DNA from: an uncultured beta proteobacterium
GTDB lineage: Bacteria > Pseudomonadota > Gammaproteobacteria > Burkholderiales > Burkholderiaceae_B
Direction: 5' to 3'
DNA length: 51,778 bases
Assembly: GCA_903932425.1 (NCBI GenBank)
Contig: CAIZGG010000271.1
Span: 1 to 51,778, forward strand
A model generated the notes under the pieces. The model worked only from the letters and a program-made list of their open reading frames with translations, searched no databases and was not told the origin of the DNA. The stretch's first letter is position 1; each line of letters begins with the position of its first letter. Position numbers and translations under genes: made by a program. Of the stretch, positions 25,146 through 33,613 are shown in pieces.

Positions 25146-26615
25146 TTAATCGTTTAGCGGCAATTCAATCATAAACGTCGTTGACCAGCCTGGGTGCTTC
25201 TCTAGATAAAGGCGACCTTTATGCCTTTCAACGATGTGCTGACTGAGCCATAGCCCCAAGCCTATGCCAGTAAACTTCGTTGTGCTCAGCAGATTAAAGA
25301 TGGACGTCTGCAGGCTTGGATCAACGCCTTTGCCTGTGTCAGAAACGCTCAAATAGACGAACTTGTCTTTTTTACTGATACCGATCTCAATGTGTCGTTC
25401 ATTTTCTTTTGTGTCTGAGAGTGCCTGAATGGCGTTGTTTAACAGATTTAAGAGTACTTGCTGAAACTCTTGAATATTGACCGAAACACGACAGCTGCCA
25501 CTTAAGGGGTATTTTTGAACGAGCGAAATATTTTCTTTTTTTGCTAAAGGTATAAATAATTTTTCGAGCGATGAGACAAGCTCAACGAGGTCAACGCGTT
25601 GTGCCATCAAGGCAGTTTTTGCAAACACTTGCTTGAGAGAAGCGATGATCTCAGAAGCGCGTTTGTTATCGGACAAGATCCTAGAGATGAGTTCACGCTC
25701 AAGCAGTGGATTTTTCACCGCGCTCGACAGTTCCATCTGTAGGCACTCAGCATTGAGTTGTATCGCGCAGAGCGGTTGATTCAACTCGTGCGCAAGCGCG
25801 GCTGACAGTGCTCCCACTTCAGCAGATTTTTTTGCCTGAATGAGTGAGTTCACCAATTCATTGCGCTCATCGAGCAGGCGTTCGATTTCAATTTTTTCTT
25901 CAGTCTGCATGGACAGCGCGCTCTCTTTGGAGCGCAGGTTGTCGATCATTTCACGGCGCTCGGCCAATTGCCGTTGCGCATAGAAAGCGCCAGTACCAAA
26001 AAACTTTAAGAGAATTGCTGCGAGCCCTGCCCAGCGCAAAAGTCGCGAAAATGACGCTTCGTCAAAAATGTTGAGAGCCTGACTCATATCGCTGTTGAGC
26101 GTGATAGCCATGCGGACCAACGCGAGTAATATACTCACCATCACGCAAAACAGAAGAAATTTTAATATGTGCGAACCTCTTGCATAAATGAGGCGAGCAA
26201 GTTCATAGCCCTGCCAAATCAGGCAAATTTCAAATATCGCGCTGACAAAGACCACACGCTCAGTAAAGCCAGAGTGTTGCCGAAGGGTTTCATAGCCGAT
26301 GCATAGCATAACCAGCGCTGCCCATACTGCTGCGACAAGCGGTTCTTGAATGGGTTGACGCCACGAGCGAAACTGTAAAGCGCTAAAAAGCATGGATCCC
26401 ATGATGGCGATATTGGCAGGCGTCTGTAAGGTCGAGTGCGACCAAGGTATCAGAGCAAATGTCAAGGAAGCTACGGCGTAAAGCCCAACCGAAAGACCCC
26501 ACCAGTTGTACAAGATCTTGTCGTTTGTTTCCTGGGCGAACGAAGAAAAAACAACGAGCAAACCAAAGCCCAGCAGCGCAAAAAGTATGAGAATAAATTG
26601 ATCAGTCGCTTGCAT
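25146..26615 (-). CDS. Membrane sensor histidine kinase
   Basis: The N-terminal 210 residues contain about seven hydrophobic helices with very short loops, so the sensor is in the membrane rather than the periplasm. A coiled-coil (215-265) follows, then the H-box ALAHELNQPLCAI with His276, the N-box LLNLLNNAIQAL, and the ATP lid VSDTGKGVD and GIGLGLWLSQHIV. The HELNQPL form is that of FixL/DctB-type kinases. No receiver domain is fused and no regulator gene is adjacent. It is the third gene of a unit with the HD-GYP gene (38 bases) and the binding-protein gene. Confidence 0.92.
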   Translation of the reverse strand: MQATDQFILILFALLGFGLLVVFSSFAQETNDKILYNWWGLSVGLYAVASLTFALIPWSHSTLQTPANIAIMGSMLFSALQFRSWRQPIQEPLVAAVWAALVMLCIGYETLRQHSGFTERVVFVSAIFEICLIWQGYELARLIYARGSHILKFLLFCVMVSILLALVRMAITLNSDMSQALNIFDEASFSRLLRWAGLAAILLKFFGTGAFYAQRQLAERREMIDNLRSKESALSMQTEEKIEIERLLDERNELVNSLIQAKKSAEVGALSAALAHELNQPLCAIQLNAECLQMELSSAVKNPLLERELISRILSDNKRASEIIASLKQVFAKTALMAQRVDLVELVSSLEKLFIPLAKKENISLVQKYPLSGSCRVSVNIQEFQQVLLNLLNNAIQALSDTKENERHIEIGISKKDKFVYLSVSDTGKGVDPSLQTSIFNLLSTTKFTGIGLGLWLSQHIVERHKGRLYLEKHPGWSTTFMIELPLND

Positions 26616-26653
26616 GTTTGCCTGAGTTCAGAAGATAAGCGCAGGTGCGCCGC

Positions 26654-28288
26654 TTAAAGAGTTTGCCCGCCTTGGGGTGCGGTTTCACCAGCGGCCGCGT
26701 CATTAAGCTCAATGGCAATTTCACGAAAGCGGGCTTCGGTCTGGCTAAAGGCAGCAACGATGTCTGGATCGAATTTTTTACCTGCCAGGCGGTAAATCTC
26801 GGCACTCGCAGCTTCGTGCGTCCAGGCTTTTTTGTATATGCGCTCGGTGGTTAAGGCGTCGTAGACGTCTGCCAATGCCATCAAGCGGGCTTCAAGCGGG
26901 ATCTTGGCGCCTACGAGTCCACGAGGGTAGCCGCTGCCATCCCAGTTCTCGTGGTGTCCGCCCGCAATGTTGGCGGCGATGTTGAACAAGGAGTTCGCTC
27001 CGCGGTCAGTGCCCGCAGCCGCTAACAAAATAGTCTCGCCCAGCATGGCATGGGTTCGCATGATGACGGTCTCATCCGCGGTGTGACGACTCGGTTTGAG
27101 CAAAATCTGATCCGGGATACCGACTTTACCCAGGTCATGCAAAGGCGCAGCAAGAGTAATTTGCTCCATCATTGAGTCAGAGAGTTGTTCGCTGTAGCGC
27201 TCAGAGTGCCTGATGACTTGCGCAAGGGTCTTGACGTAAAGCTTGGTGCGTTGAATATGCAAGCCCGTCTCGTTATCGCGCGTTAAGGCGAGCTCAGTCA
27301 TCGAATCAACCATTTGTCGATGCATGCTTTCCAACACGGATTGACTGATCTGTTGGTGCTCAGTTAACAACTCTTGCAGCTTGCGATTTGCGTTTTCATA
27401 TTTTGAAACGTCGGTGTAGGTGCGTACGACGCCTCCTGACGCCATTGGGTACGTTTGAATCTCAATGTAGCGGCCGTCTGAGTCTTTTCTTACGTAATGT
27501 CGCCTGACGTGTTCATCCACGTTGACGCCGCGCGAAACAATATACGCACGCGTTTCAGGCGAGATATCACCTGGGTCCCTAAAATCACCCCGATCAATTT
27601 GAAACTGTACGACCTCTGGCAAGGTTGGGTAAGTTTCAATGAAAGAGCGGGGTAGATTTAACAGATCGCAGTACTGCTGGTTGAAAAGCTTGTGGCGATT
27701 ATCTTTGTCAATGACAGAGAGGCCCTGCGGGATCGCCTGCAGTGTGCTGTCAAGAAAGAGGGTCTTTTCAGTCAGTTCGTTGTTCACCCTGTTGAATATT
27801 TTTAAAAAGCTTCCGAGTGTGAGGCTAATCATGCCACCCGCTAAGGCGAGGCGTGCCAGCGTGACGCTATCCAGGCCGTATTTGAACAACAACACACCTA
27901 GAGCGGTGGCCACACCGGCTGCACTCAACGCATACGCAGGGGAGAGGGGTAAACGTATAAAAAGTACAGGAATCGATGCAAACACCCACATCACAGCGTA
28001 GGGGTTAACAAACCAGATTCCGAGGCAGGCGAAGCTGATTGTTAAGAGCGGTATCAAGCCGTTCGACATAAATGTTCGCGCGCGGTAATGCAGTGACCAA
28101 AGGTCTGCAAGCACGAACACAAGTACGGTACTTGTTAGCGTGAGCGACGACACAACCTGAAAGCCTGGATGCCCTGGCAGTAGCCTGATCACAGTAAACA
28201 ATAGCAACCCGCCTGCGTAAAAAAGATCAATGATCTTGTACGCTTGTATCCACTCTGATGCGTGTGAAGTCGACGAAGGGGTGCTCAT
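26654..28288 (-). CDS. Membrane PAS/HD-GYP protein, probable c-di-GMP phosphodiesterase
   Basis: About five or six hydrophobic helices occupy residues 15-185. A PAS domain (about 190-320: FLDSTLQAIPQGLSVIDKDN and IEIQTYPMASGGVVRTYTD) is next. The HD-GYP domain follows, with the metal pair HD in APLHDLGKVGIPDQIL near 390, HAMLGE, GGHHENWDGSGYPRGL and LMALADVYDALTTERIYK. All the catalytic residues of an active phosphodiesterase are present. The helix-PAS layout makes it a membrane sensor that lowers c-di-GMP. It sits between the binding-protein gene (26 bases upstream) and the kinase gene. Confidence 0.92.
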   Translation of the reverse strand: MSTPSSTSHASEWIQAYKIIDLFYAGGLLLFTVIRLLPGHPGFQVVSSLTLTSTVLVFVLADLWSLHYRARTFMSNGLIPLLTISFACLGIWFVNPYAVMWVFASIPVLFIRLPLSPAYALSAAGVATALGVLLFKYGLDSVTLARLALAGGMISLTLGSFLKIFNRVNNELTEKTLFLDSTLQAIPQGLSVIDKDNRHKLFNQQYCDLLNLPRSFIETYPTLPEVVQFQIDRGDFRDPGDISPETRAYIVSRGVNVDEHVRRHYVRKDSDGRYIEIQTYPMASGGVVRTYTDVSKYENANRKLQELLTEHQQISQSVLESMHRQMVDSMTELALTRDNETGLHIQRTKLYVKTLAQVIRHSERYSEQLSDSMMEQITLAAPLHDLGKVGIPDQILLKPSRHTADETVIMRTHAMLGETILLAAAGTDRGANSLFNIAANIAGGHHENWDGSGYPRGLVGAKIPLEARLMALADVYDALTTERIYKKAWTHEAASAEIYRLAGKKFDPDIVAAFSQTEARFREIAIELNDAAAGETAPQGGQTL

Positions 28289-28314
28289 GTTGATATGTCC
28301 AGAGGTTAGCTCCC

Positions 28315-29043
28315 TTACGCCAATGGGGCGACATGCAGGCCATGCACACGATGCTTCTGAATCAACTGTGCAACTAAGCCCGAGGCCTTGGCCTGCTCAA
28401 GAAAGTCGAACAAGAATTGCGCTGCGACGGCATCACCTTTGCGTGTGCTGGCACCTTGCTGCACCATCGTGAATTCACCGTCAACGATACGTGTGCCCGG
28501 GATTTTTTTAATATCCACTTCAAGCCCAACGCGTAAGCCCGCAAGTGCCTCGAGCTTGCCTGTTGTGAAGAGTTCAATCGTGGCGTCAAAGCCTTCGGCC
28601 TCGATGAGTTGCGCGTGTTTGATGTTACGGTTGAGCCATAGCCCGTAGGCGCTGCGTGCAGGGACCGCGATGCGAACCCCAGCGCGATCTACCTCAGCGG
28701 CCTGTTTAATGGTTGACGCTTCGGGTACCAAATAGGTCGCTTGAATCTCAACGTATGCGGGAGTGAAGGTCACCTTCGCAGCGCGATCTGGATCGGCACC
28801 TACAAAGCCAATATCGCAAGCATTACTGCCAACGGCATCGACCAAAGCATCTTGGCTTTTAAACGGAATCAGTTTGAGAGGCACGCCGAGTTTTTGCGCA
28901 ATGGCACGACAAAGATCAGGCGAGACGCCATCTGGGTCGCCTTCGGGTGTCTTACCAGTAATTAGTAAAAAGTTTCCGGTATACACGCCGCAGCGCAACG
29001 TGCCCGTGGGTGCAAGTGCTTGAAGAATATCTGGTGTCATCAT
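28315..29043 (-). CDS. Solute-binding protein family 3 domain, no signal peptide
   Basis: A 242-residue periplasmic-binding-protein fold of the amino-acid (SBP_bac_3) type: GTLRCGVYTGNFLLI, DGVSPDLCRAIAQKLGVPL, DIGFVGADPDRAAKVTFTPAY and the hinge VRIAVPARSAYGLWLNR. The protein starts MMTPDILQALAPTG, with no hydrophobic segment. An in-frame TAA lies six codons upstream, so no signal peptide has been missed. It should therefore stay in the cytoplasm unless exported by another route. No permease or ATPase gene is close; instead an HD-GYP gene and a kinase gene follow. It could be a ligand sensor for them, or a cytoplasmic enzyme-like relative. Confidence 0.85.
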   Translation of the reverse strand: MMTPDILQALAPTGTLRCGVYTGNFLLITGKTPEGDPDGVSPDLCRAIAQKLGVPLKLIPFKSQDALVDAVGSNACDIGFVGADPDRAAKVTFTPAYVEIQATYLVPEASTIKQAAEVDRAGVRIAVPARSAYGLWLNRNIKHAQLIEAEGFDATIELFTTGKLEALAGLRVGLEVDIKKIPGTRIVDGEFTMVQQGASTRKGDAVAAQFLFDFLEQAKASGLVAQLIQKHRVHGLHVAPLA

Positions 29044-29238
29044 TGTTTTTTGAATTGTTTAGTCGGGATTACAATCTTGGCGTGGCGTTTGAGGGTATGC
29101 CTGAAAGAGTATGTTGGGTCGGCAAGCTATCGGCTCTCTTTATGTCTAAACAAGACTCACCGTATATGCAAACAGTATAAGGTTAAGCTGCCACAAACGA
29201 AAGTAAAGCAATAACAAGGGTCGATGAGAGGATCGTAA

Positions 29239-29736
29239 TTGAAGGAACAACAGCGGTTGATTGAATTGCACGGCTTGGTCCCTCATCCCGAAGGGGGCTT
29301 TTATGCAGAAGTGCATCGCGCCAGCCACCGCGTGCTGATTGGTTCAGCGGGGCACGAACGATCGGCCTACACGAGCATTTATTATTTGCTGGGAGGCGAA
29401 GATTTTTCCTCTTGGCATCGAATCCAGTCTGATGAAACGTGGTTTTTTCACTCGGGTTGCGATTTGGCAATCTACAGTTTTGCAGAAAATGGCCAGCTTC
29501 AAGCGCAGCGCTTAGGTGCTGAATCAGGCTGCTTTCAACTGACAATCGCCGCTAAAACATGGTTTGCCGCACAACCCTGCCAAGCGGGGTCTTGCAGTTT
29601 TGTGAGTTGTGTCGTTGCGCCTGGGTTTGAATTTGAAGATTTCGAGTTGGCGTCGCGCGGGGGGTTGTTAGAAACGTTTGGGCATACCCCCGAAAATCGC
29701 GAAAAAATCAAGGCGTTCACTCGCGAGCGCCGCTGA
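29239..29736 (+). CDS. Cupin family protein, DUF985
   Basis: A 165-residue cupin of the YML079w-like type. The opening LIELHGLVPHPEGGFYAEVHR and the barrel motif SWHRIQSDETWFFHSG, followed later by VVAPGFEFEDFELA, match the family. Members bind a small ligand in the barrel; the function is unknown. The start is TTG at 29239 because GAGAGG precedes it and the only upstream ATG (29223) meets a stop four codons on. It is transcribed away from the binding-protein gene with about 195 bases between. Confidence 0.86.
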   Translation: MKEQQRLIELHGLVPHPEGGFYAEVHRASHRVLIGSAGHERSAYTSIYYLLGGEDFSSWHRIQSDETWFFHSGCDLAIYSFAENGQLQAQRLGAESGCFQLTIAAKTWFAAQPCQAGSCSFVSCVVAPGFEFEDFELASRGGLLETFGHTPENREKIKAFTRERR

Positions 29737-29847
29737 ACACGCCTCGGTCAACGAGTTGTCATCGGGTTGTCTGAAGTGTCCTGACCTTGCTCTGCGAGGC
29801 GATGTCTTACCGTTAATTTGTCGCAACGTTTTTTTCTGGAGCCTCTT

Positions 29848-30309
29848 TTGAGTTCATTGCGTTATGCCCTTTGGTCCGCCGCTGCCGGTGCCTTGATCCC
29901 AGTGATGGGCGTTCTGAATGCCCGACTCGGGAAAACCCTTGGCGAGCCGTTGCACGCCCCCGTGGTGTTGTTTGGCGTTGGCTTTTTAGCTTGCTTGCTG
30001 ACTGCGATCGTATTGACGGGTGCCTTGCCCAATTGGTCAAAACTTGGCGCGGCCAGGCCAATCGATTTTGCTGGTGGCTTGATCGTTGCCTTTTATGTGA
30101 TCAGTGTGACGTGGCTGGCCCCAAGCTTTGGGATTGCAAATGTCGTTCTGTACGCGATGGTCGCGCAGATTGTTTTTTCTGGCTTTATCAACCACTTTGG
30201 TTGGTTTGAGTCGCTGGTGCAGCCGGTAAACGGGCTCAGATTATTCGGGATCGTTTTATTACTGGCCGGCCTGTTCATTACTCAAATTGCGCAGGCGAAA
30301 GCCCCTTGA
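29848..30309 (+). CDS. DMT/YdcZ family membrane protein (DUF606)
   Basis: A 153-residue protein of five hydrophobic helices. ALWSAAAGALIPVMGVLNARLG is the conserved opening of the DUF606/YdcZ half-transporters, and NGLRLFGIVLLLAGLFI closes it. Such small members usually pair or dimerise; the substrate is unknown. The TTG at 29848 is six bases after CTGGAG (29836-29841) and gives the family N-terminus; an upstream TTG at 29818 in the same frame has no such site. Confidence 0.82.
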   Translation: MSSLRYALWSAAAGALIPVMGVLNARLGKTLGEPLHAPVVLFGVGFLACLLTAIVLTGALPNWSKLGAARPIDFAGGLIVAFYVISVTWLAPSFGIANVVLYAMVAQIVFSGFINHFGWFESLVQPVNGLRLFGIVLLLAGLFITQIAQAKAP

Positions 30310-30412
30310 CGTTCCCCACGCCCCAAAGAACGGGGATTCCTACGGCGTAAAAACTGGGATGAGGTTTGATCGCTTCGGTGGGTTCCCGTTGCTGACGGCA
30401 CTATTGCACTAT

Positions 30413-30955
30413 TCACTTGGCAGGCCACATCCGTTCAAAGACACCATCGCGTTTAAAAACCAGATGTACAAGGGCGGCTGCAATGTGACAAAGTACTAAG
30501 GCCCCGAGCGTGAAGGCAAGCAGACCGTGCAGCGCAAAGAGCTGTTTAGCCAAGGTTTCGTTTTGAACAACGCCAGGCATAGGCGGTAGGTGATAGCCTG
30601 AGATTGTGATCAGTGCTGGGTAAGCGGTGACCCCAGCCCAGCCTAAAAGTGGCACGGCTAACAGCAAGGCATAGAGCAAGGCATGCATAAGCTTGGCCGT
30701 CCAAGCAATTGCTGGCGCGACGCTTGCAGGGTAGCCGGGCGCCGGCGTGCGCAGCTTGAAAAAAACTCGCAGCACCATCATCAACAAAACGGTAGCGCCG
30801 AGGGCCTTATGCAAACCATAAAGCAAATTGGTTTGATCGTCCCAAAGATTTGCGCCCGCGCGCGTCGTCATCCAAAGTCCTAACAGGTATAGGGCTGCGA
30901 GGCTTAGCGCAACCAGCCAATGTAAAGCGCGTTGCACGAGGCTGTAGCTTGTCAT
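30413..30955 (-). CDS. Cytochrome b561
   Basis: A 180-residue membrane diheme cytochrome with four helices. The heme ligands are probably His12 (RALHWLVALS), His49 in LYGLHKALGATVLL, and two His later (KLMHALLYALL and ALHGLLAFTLGALVLCHI). It may pass electrons between the quinone pool and a periplasmic acceptor; related proteins act as superoxide oxidase. The 103 bases between it and the DUF606 gene hold no clear terminator. Confidence 0.9.
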   Translation of the reverse strand: MTSYSLVQRALHWLVALSLAALYLLGLWMTTRAGANLWDDQTNLLYGLHKALGATVLLMMVLRVFFKLRTPAPGYPASVAPAIAWTAKLMHALLYALLLAVPLLGWAGVTAYPALITISGYHLPPMPGVVQNETLAKQLFALHGLLAFTLGALVLCHIAAALVHLVFKRDGVFERMWPAK

Positions 30956-31040
30956 GCGGGCTCACTGTTATCAACTCTGCCTGATATAGTAAAACATTGC
31001 GGTCGCACTCAAACAAATAATTTCGAGACATCTCTGCCCC

Positions 31041-32213
31041 ATGAAAACTGATACCCCCTTGTTGTTTCGTCCGATGCCCTTGCGTGGCGTGACGCTTCCT
31101 AACCGCTTAGTGCTTGCGCCTATGATGCAATACCGAGCAGAAAACGGTTTTGCCTCCGATTGGCATCTGGCTCACTACGGCAAGTTTGCTTTGGGTGGTT
31201 TCGGTACGGTGATGACTGAGGTGGTCTCTGTTGAGCCAGCGGGGCGCATTACTTACGGTGATTTGGGCTTGTGGTCTGATGAGTTCATCCCGGGATTAAA
31301 GCGCATCACCGATTTCATTCATTCACAAGGGGCGCTTGCCGCGATTCAAATTGGCCACGCTGGGCGAAAGGCCTCGAGTCAGCGCGTATGGGAAGGTGGC
31401 GGGCCGCTTACGCCCGCTGATGCGGCCCATGGCGAGACGCCCTGGACGCCCCGTGGTCCGTCGAACTTGCCCTACGGCCCAGAGTTTCCGGCACCACACG
31501 CGTTGACGATCGCTGAAATTGAAGAGTTAATTCAAAAATTTGGCGAGGCAGTGGCACGTGCCGATCGCGCGGGTTTTGACATTGTTGAAATCCACGGCGC
31601 CCATGGTTATTTGATTTCTAGCTTTTTGAGCCCCGTCACAAACAACCGTCAAGATGCTTACGGTGGCGATTTGAGCCGGCGAATGAAGTTTGCGTTAGAC
31701 GTCACCTCGGCGATTCGCGCAAACTGGCCAAGCCACAAGCCGCTCTTTTTTAGAATTTCGATTGAAGATGGTGCAGGCAAAGAGGGCTGGAGCTTAGCGG
31801 ATTCGTTAGCTATTGCACCGCTTTTGGCTGAGCGGGGCGTTGACATCATTGATTGTTCGTCGGGCGGTATTAATGGTTCGCCGACCGTACAAAATTCGAT
31901 TAAAGGCTTGGGTTACCAGGTGCCTTACGCTGAGCAAATTAAAAACGCGGCCAAGGTCCCAAGTATGGCGGTTGGGTTGATTTTGTACCCGCAGCAGGCT
32001 GAGAATATTGTGCAGTCGGGGCAGTCAGACCTGATCGCTGTCGGCCGTCAGGCACTTTACGACCCGTTTTGGCCGCTCCATGCCTTGCAGACCTTGGCGC
32101 CCGATGCCGAGTTTAAACACTGGAACGAATCCTCAGGCTGGTGGTTACAGCGCCGTGCGAACGCACTCGCCAAATTTGGCTTGGCGCCCTCCGGTGAGCC
32201 CACCGCGTCTTGA
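31041..32213 (+). CDS. NADH:flavin oxidoreductase, old yellow enzyme family
   Basis: An FMN ene-reductase of 390 residues, similar to the YqjM/xenobiotic reductase group. LRGVTLPNRLVLAPMMQYRAENG opens the TIM barrel, IQIGHAGRKASS carries the barrel His/Arg, VEIHGAHGYLISSFLSPVTN is the substrate-binding motif, and NRQDAYGGDLSRRMKF is the family signature. Met-Gln at positions 29-30 (MMQYRAENG) lies where YqjM-type enzymes have Cys or Ser. It reduces activated alkenes, physiological substrate unknown. It is divergent from the cytochrome b561 gene. Confidence 0.9.
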   Translation: MKTDTPLLFRPMPLRGVTLPNRLVLAPMMQYRAENGFASDWHLAHYGKFALGGFGTVMTEVVSVEPAGRITYGDLGLWSDEFIPGLKRITDFIHSQGALAAIQIGHAGRKASSQRVWEGGGPLTPADAAHGETPWTPRGPSNLPYGPEFPAPHALTIAEIEELIQKFGEAVARADRAGFDIVEIHGAHGYLISSFLSPVTNNRQDAYGGDLSRRMKFALDVTSAIRANWPSHKPLFFRISIEDGAGKEGWSLADSLAIAPLLAERGVDIIDCSSGGINGSPTVQNSIKGLGYQVPYAEQIKNAAKVPSMAVGLILYPQQAENIVQSGQSDLIAVGRQALYDPFWPLHALQTLAPDAEFKHWNESSGWWLQRRANALAKFGLAPSGEPTAS

Positions 32214-32232
32214 CCCTTGGCCTATAACCCGC

Positions 32233-32259
32233 CCAGCAAACGCGCGCTGCTTTTGCTGG
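32233..32259. terminator. Hairpin between convergent genes
   Basis: CCAGCAAA (32233-32240) pairs with TTTGCTGG (32252-32259) around an 11-base loop. It lies between the old-yellow-enzyme gene and the Bug receptor gene, whose 3' ends face each other. There is no T-run after the stem, so it is a weak candidate for a shared terminator. Confidence 0.4.
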
Positions 32260-32278
32260 CGCGGCACTGACCGTGCGC

Positions 32279-33259
32279 TTAGTCGGTTAGCTTGATGCCC
32301 GAGCCTTTCACCAACTCACCCCACTTGGCGTAGTCGGCTTTGACAAATTCGGCAAACGCCTGTGAGGTGCCTCCGCCCGCCGCAACGCCACCGGCTTTGA
32401 GCTTTTCAATAACGTCTGGCGATTGCAATACGCGGTTCATTTCTTTGTTTAAAACAGCGATAACGTCTGGCGGAGTGCCGACTGGCGAGAACATCCCCAT
32501 CCAAATGCCGAAGTCCATGCCTTTTGCGACACTTTCATCAAGCGTTGGAATATCAGGAAAATCAACCGAGCGCTTCGCCGTTGTCACGGCGACTGCATTG
32601 AGGCGGCCGCTTTTCATGAGCGGCACCAGCGAAGTGAGCGTGCCGATATAAACATCAACCGAACCTCCCATGACGTCGGTGATGGCGGGCGATGCACCCT
32701 TATAGGGCACTTGTAACAAATTGATATTGGTGCGCTTTTTAAAATCTTCGCCAACCAGATGGCCAAGCGTACCTGCGCCCGCTGTTGACCATTTCAGGCC
32801 TCCGGACGTTTTGCCCTTTGCGACTAAATCTTGTGGGGTTTTAATGGTTGAATTGGCTGCGCTGCCAATCGCCGCAGGCGTGACTGAAACTTGCACGACC
32901 GGCGCAAAACTTTTGACACTATCGTAAGACAGGTTGGTGTACAGCCAAGGGCCAAGCATCATGTTGTCAGTTTGACCCATCACCAAGGTATAGCCATCGG
33001 CCGGTGCTTTTGAAGCCGCTTCGACGGCTAGGTTGCCACCAGCGCCAGGCCGGTTTTCGAGAACGACTTGCCACCCAGTCAGCTCGCTTAGCTTGGTGCC
33101 GACCATTCTTGACACAAAGTCAGTGCCCCCACCCGGCGTAAAGGGGATCAAAATTTTGATGGGTTGCTCGGGGTATGCCGCTTGCGCGCTAAAAGACGCG
33201 GTGACAAGTACCAGCGTGGTGGCTAAAGCCGTGCGACCTAGATATTTCATGACGCGCAT
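32279..33259 (-). CDS. Bug/TctC-family solute receptor
   Basis: A periplasmic receptor of the tripartite tricarboxylate transporter type, 326 residues. The signal peptide ends near SAQAAYPEQ. The Bug motifs are IKILIPFTPGGGTDFVSRMV, NRPGAGGNLAVEA and APADGYTLVMG in the first domain. These receptors bind carboxylates (citrate, dicarboxylates, aromatic acids) through the carboxylate groups. No tctA or tctB membrane gene is near, as is common for members of this large group in Alcaligenaceae. Ligand unknown. Confidence 0.92.
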   Translation of the reverse strand: MRVMKYLGRTALATTLVLVTASFSAQAAYPEQPIKILIPFTPGGGTDFVSRMVGTKLSELTGWQVVLENRPGAGGNLAVEAASKAPADGYTLVMGQTDNMMLGPWLYTNLSYDSVKSFAPVVQVSVTPAAIGSAANSTIKTPQDLVAKGKTSGGLKWSTAGAGTLGHLVGEDFKKRTNINLLQVPYKGASPAITDVMGGSVDVYIGTLTSLVPLMKSGRLNAVAVTTAKRSVDFPDIPTLDESVAKGMDFGIWMGMFSPVGTPPDVIAVLNKEMNRVLQSPDVIEKLKAGGVAAGGGTSQAFAEFVKADYAKWGELVKGSGIKLTD

Positions 33260-33613
33260 TCGATTTCTCCGAGATTTTTATTGGTGTCCCCCGCTGATCG
33301 CTCAGGGTAAACAGAAATTGTTAATATCAATTCTAGGCGATAGACTCACTCAGTATCCTACCATCGTTGCTAAATAATATTTAGCAATCGATTTTGTTTG
33401 GCCAATTGGCAGTTTTTTATTTCGTGAATGGGCAGCCGGTGCGCAGTGCATGTCAGTCATCGATCCTGGTATCCGGATCGTAGGCTGATGCGTATCGAAT
33501 GTTGGTCATCGATCTAGTAACTTGCCAGCGCGGTTGATTCTATCAGGCATGTTTTTTGCTTGAATACATGAAGCTTAAACAGAAGTAGCGTTCTTAATCA
33601 CAAGGGGTTATAT
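33260..33613. other. 354-base gene-free divergent control region
   Basis: No credible gene is present between the receptor gene (minus) and the ABC binding-protein gene (plus). The stretch holds a perfect 21-base palindrome at 33367-33387 and a ten-base direct repeat GTCATCGATC at 33456-33465 and 33505-33514. It is AT-rich near the palindrome. Promoters for both genes must lie here; AAGGGG at 33602-33607 is the ribosome-binding site of the plus-strand gene. Confidence 0.6.
33367..33387. promoter_or_regulatory. Perfect palindrome, possible operator
   Basis: TTGCTAAATA is followed by A and then TATTTAGCAA, a perfect dyad of 10 bp per arm with a one-base centre. It lies between divergent transport genes, 107 bases before the receptor's start codon. 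It fits an operator for a dimeric regulator; the regulator is not known. Confidence 0.55.

Noticed and set aside
28315-29043. ABC importer receptor for a nearby permease
   Set aside because: There is no signal peptide, no possible upstream in-frame start, and no permease or ATPase gene within several kilobases on that strand.
33456-33514. Direct repeat GTCATCGATC as paired operator half-sites
   Set aside because: Ten bases in two copies 49 bases apart, in a region with other simple GATC-rich sequence, may be chance; not claimed beyond the region note.
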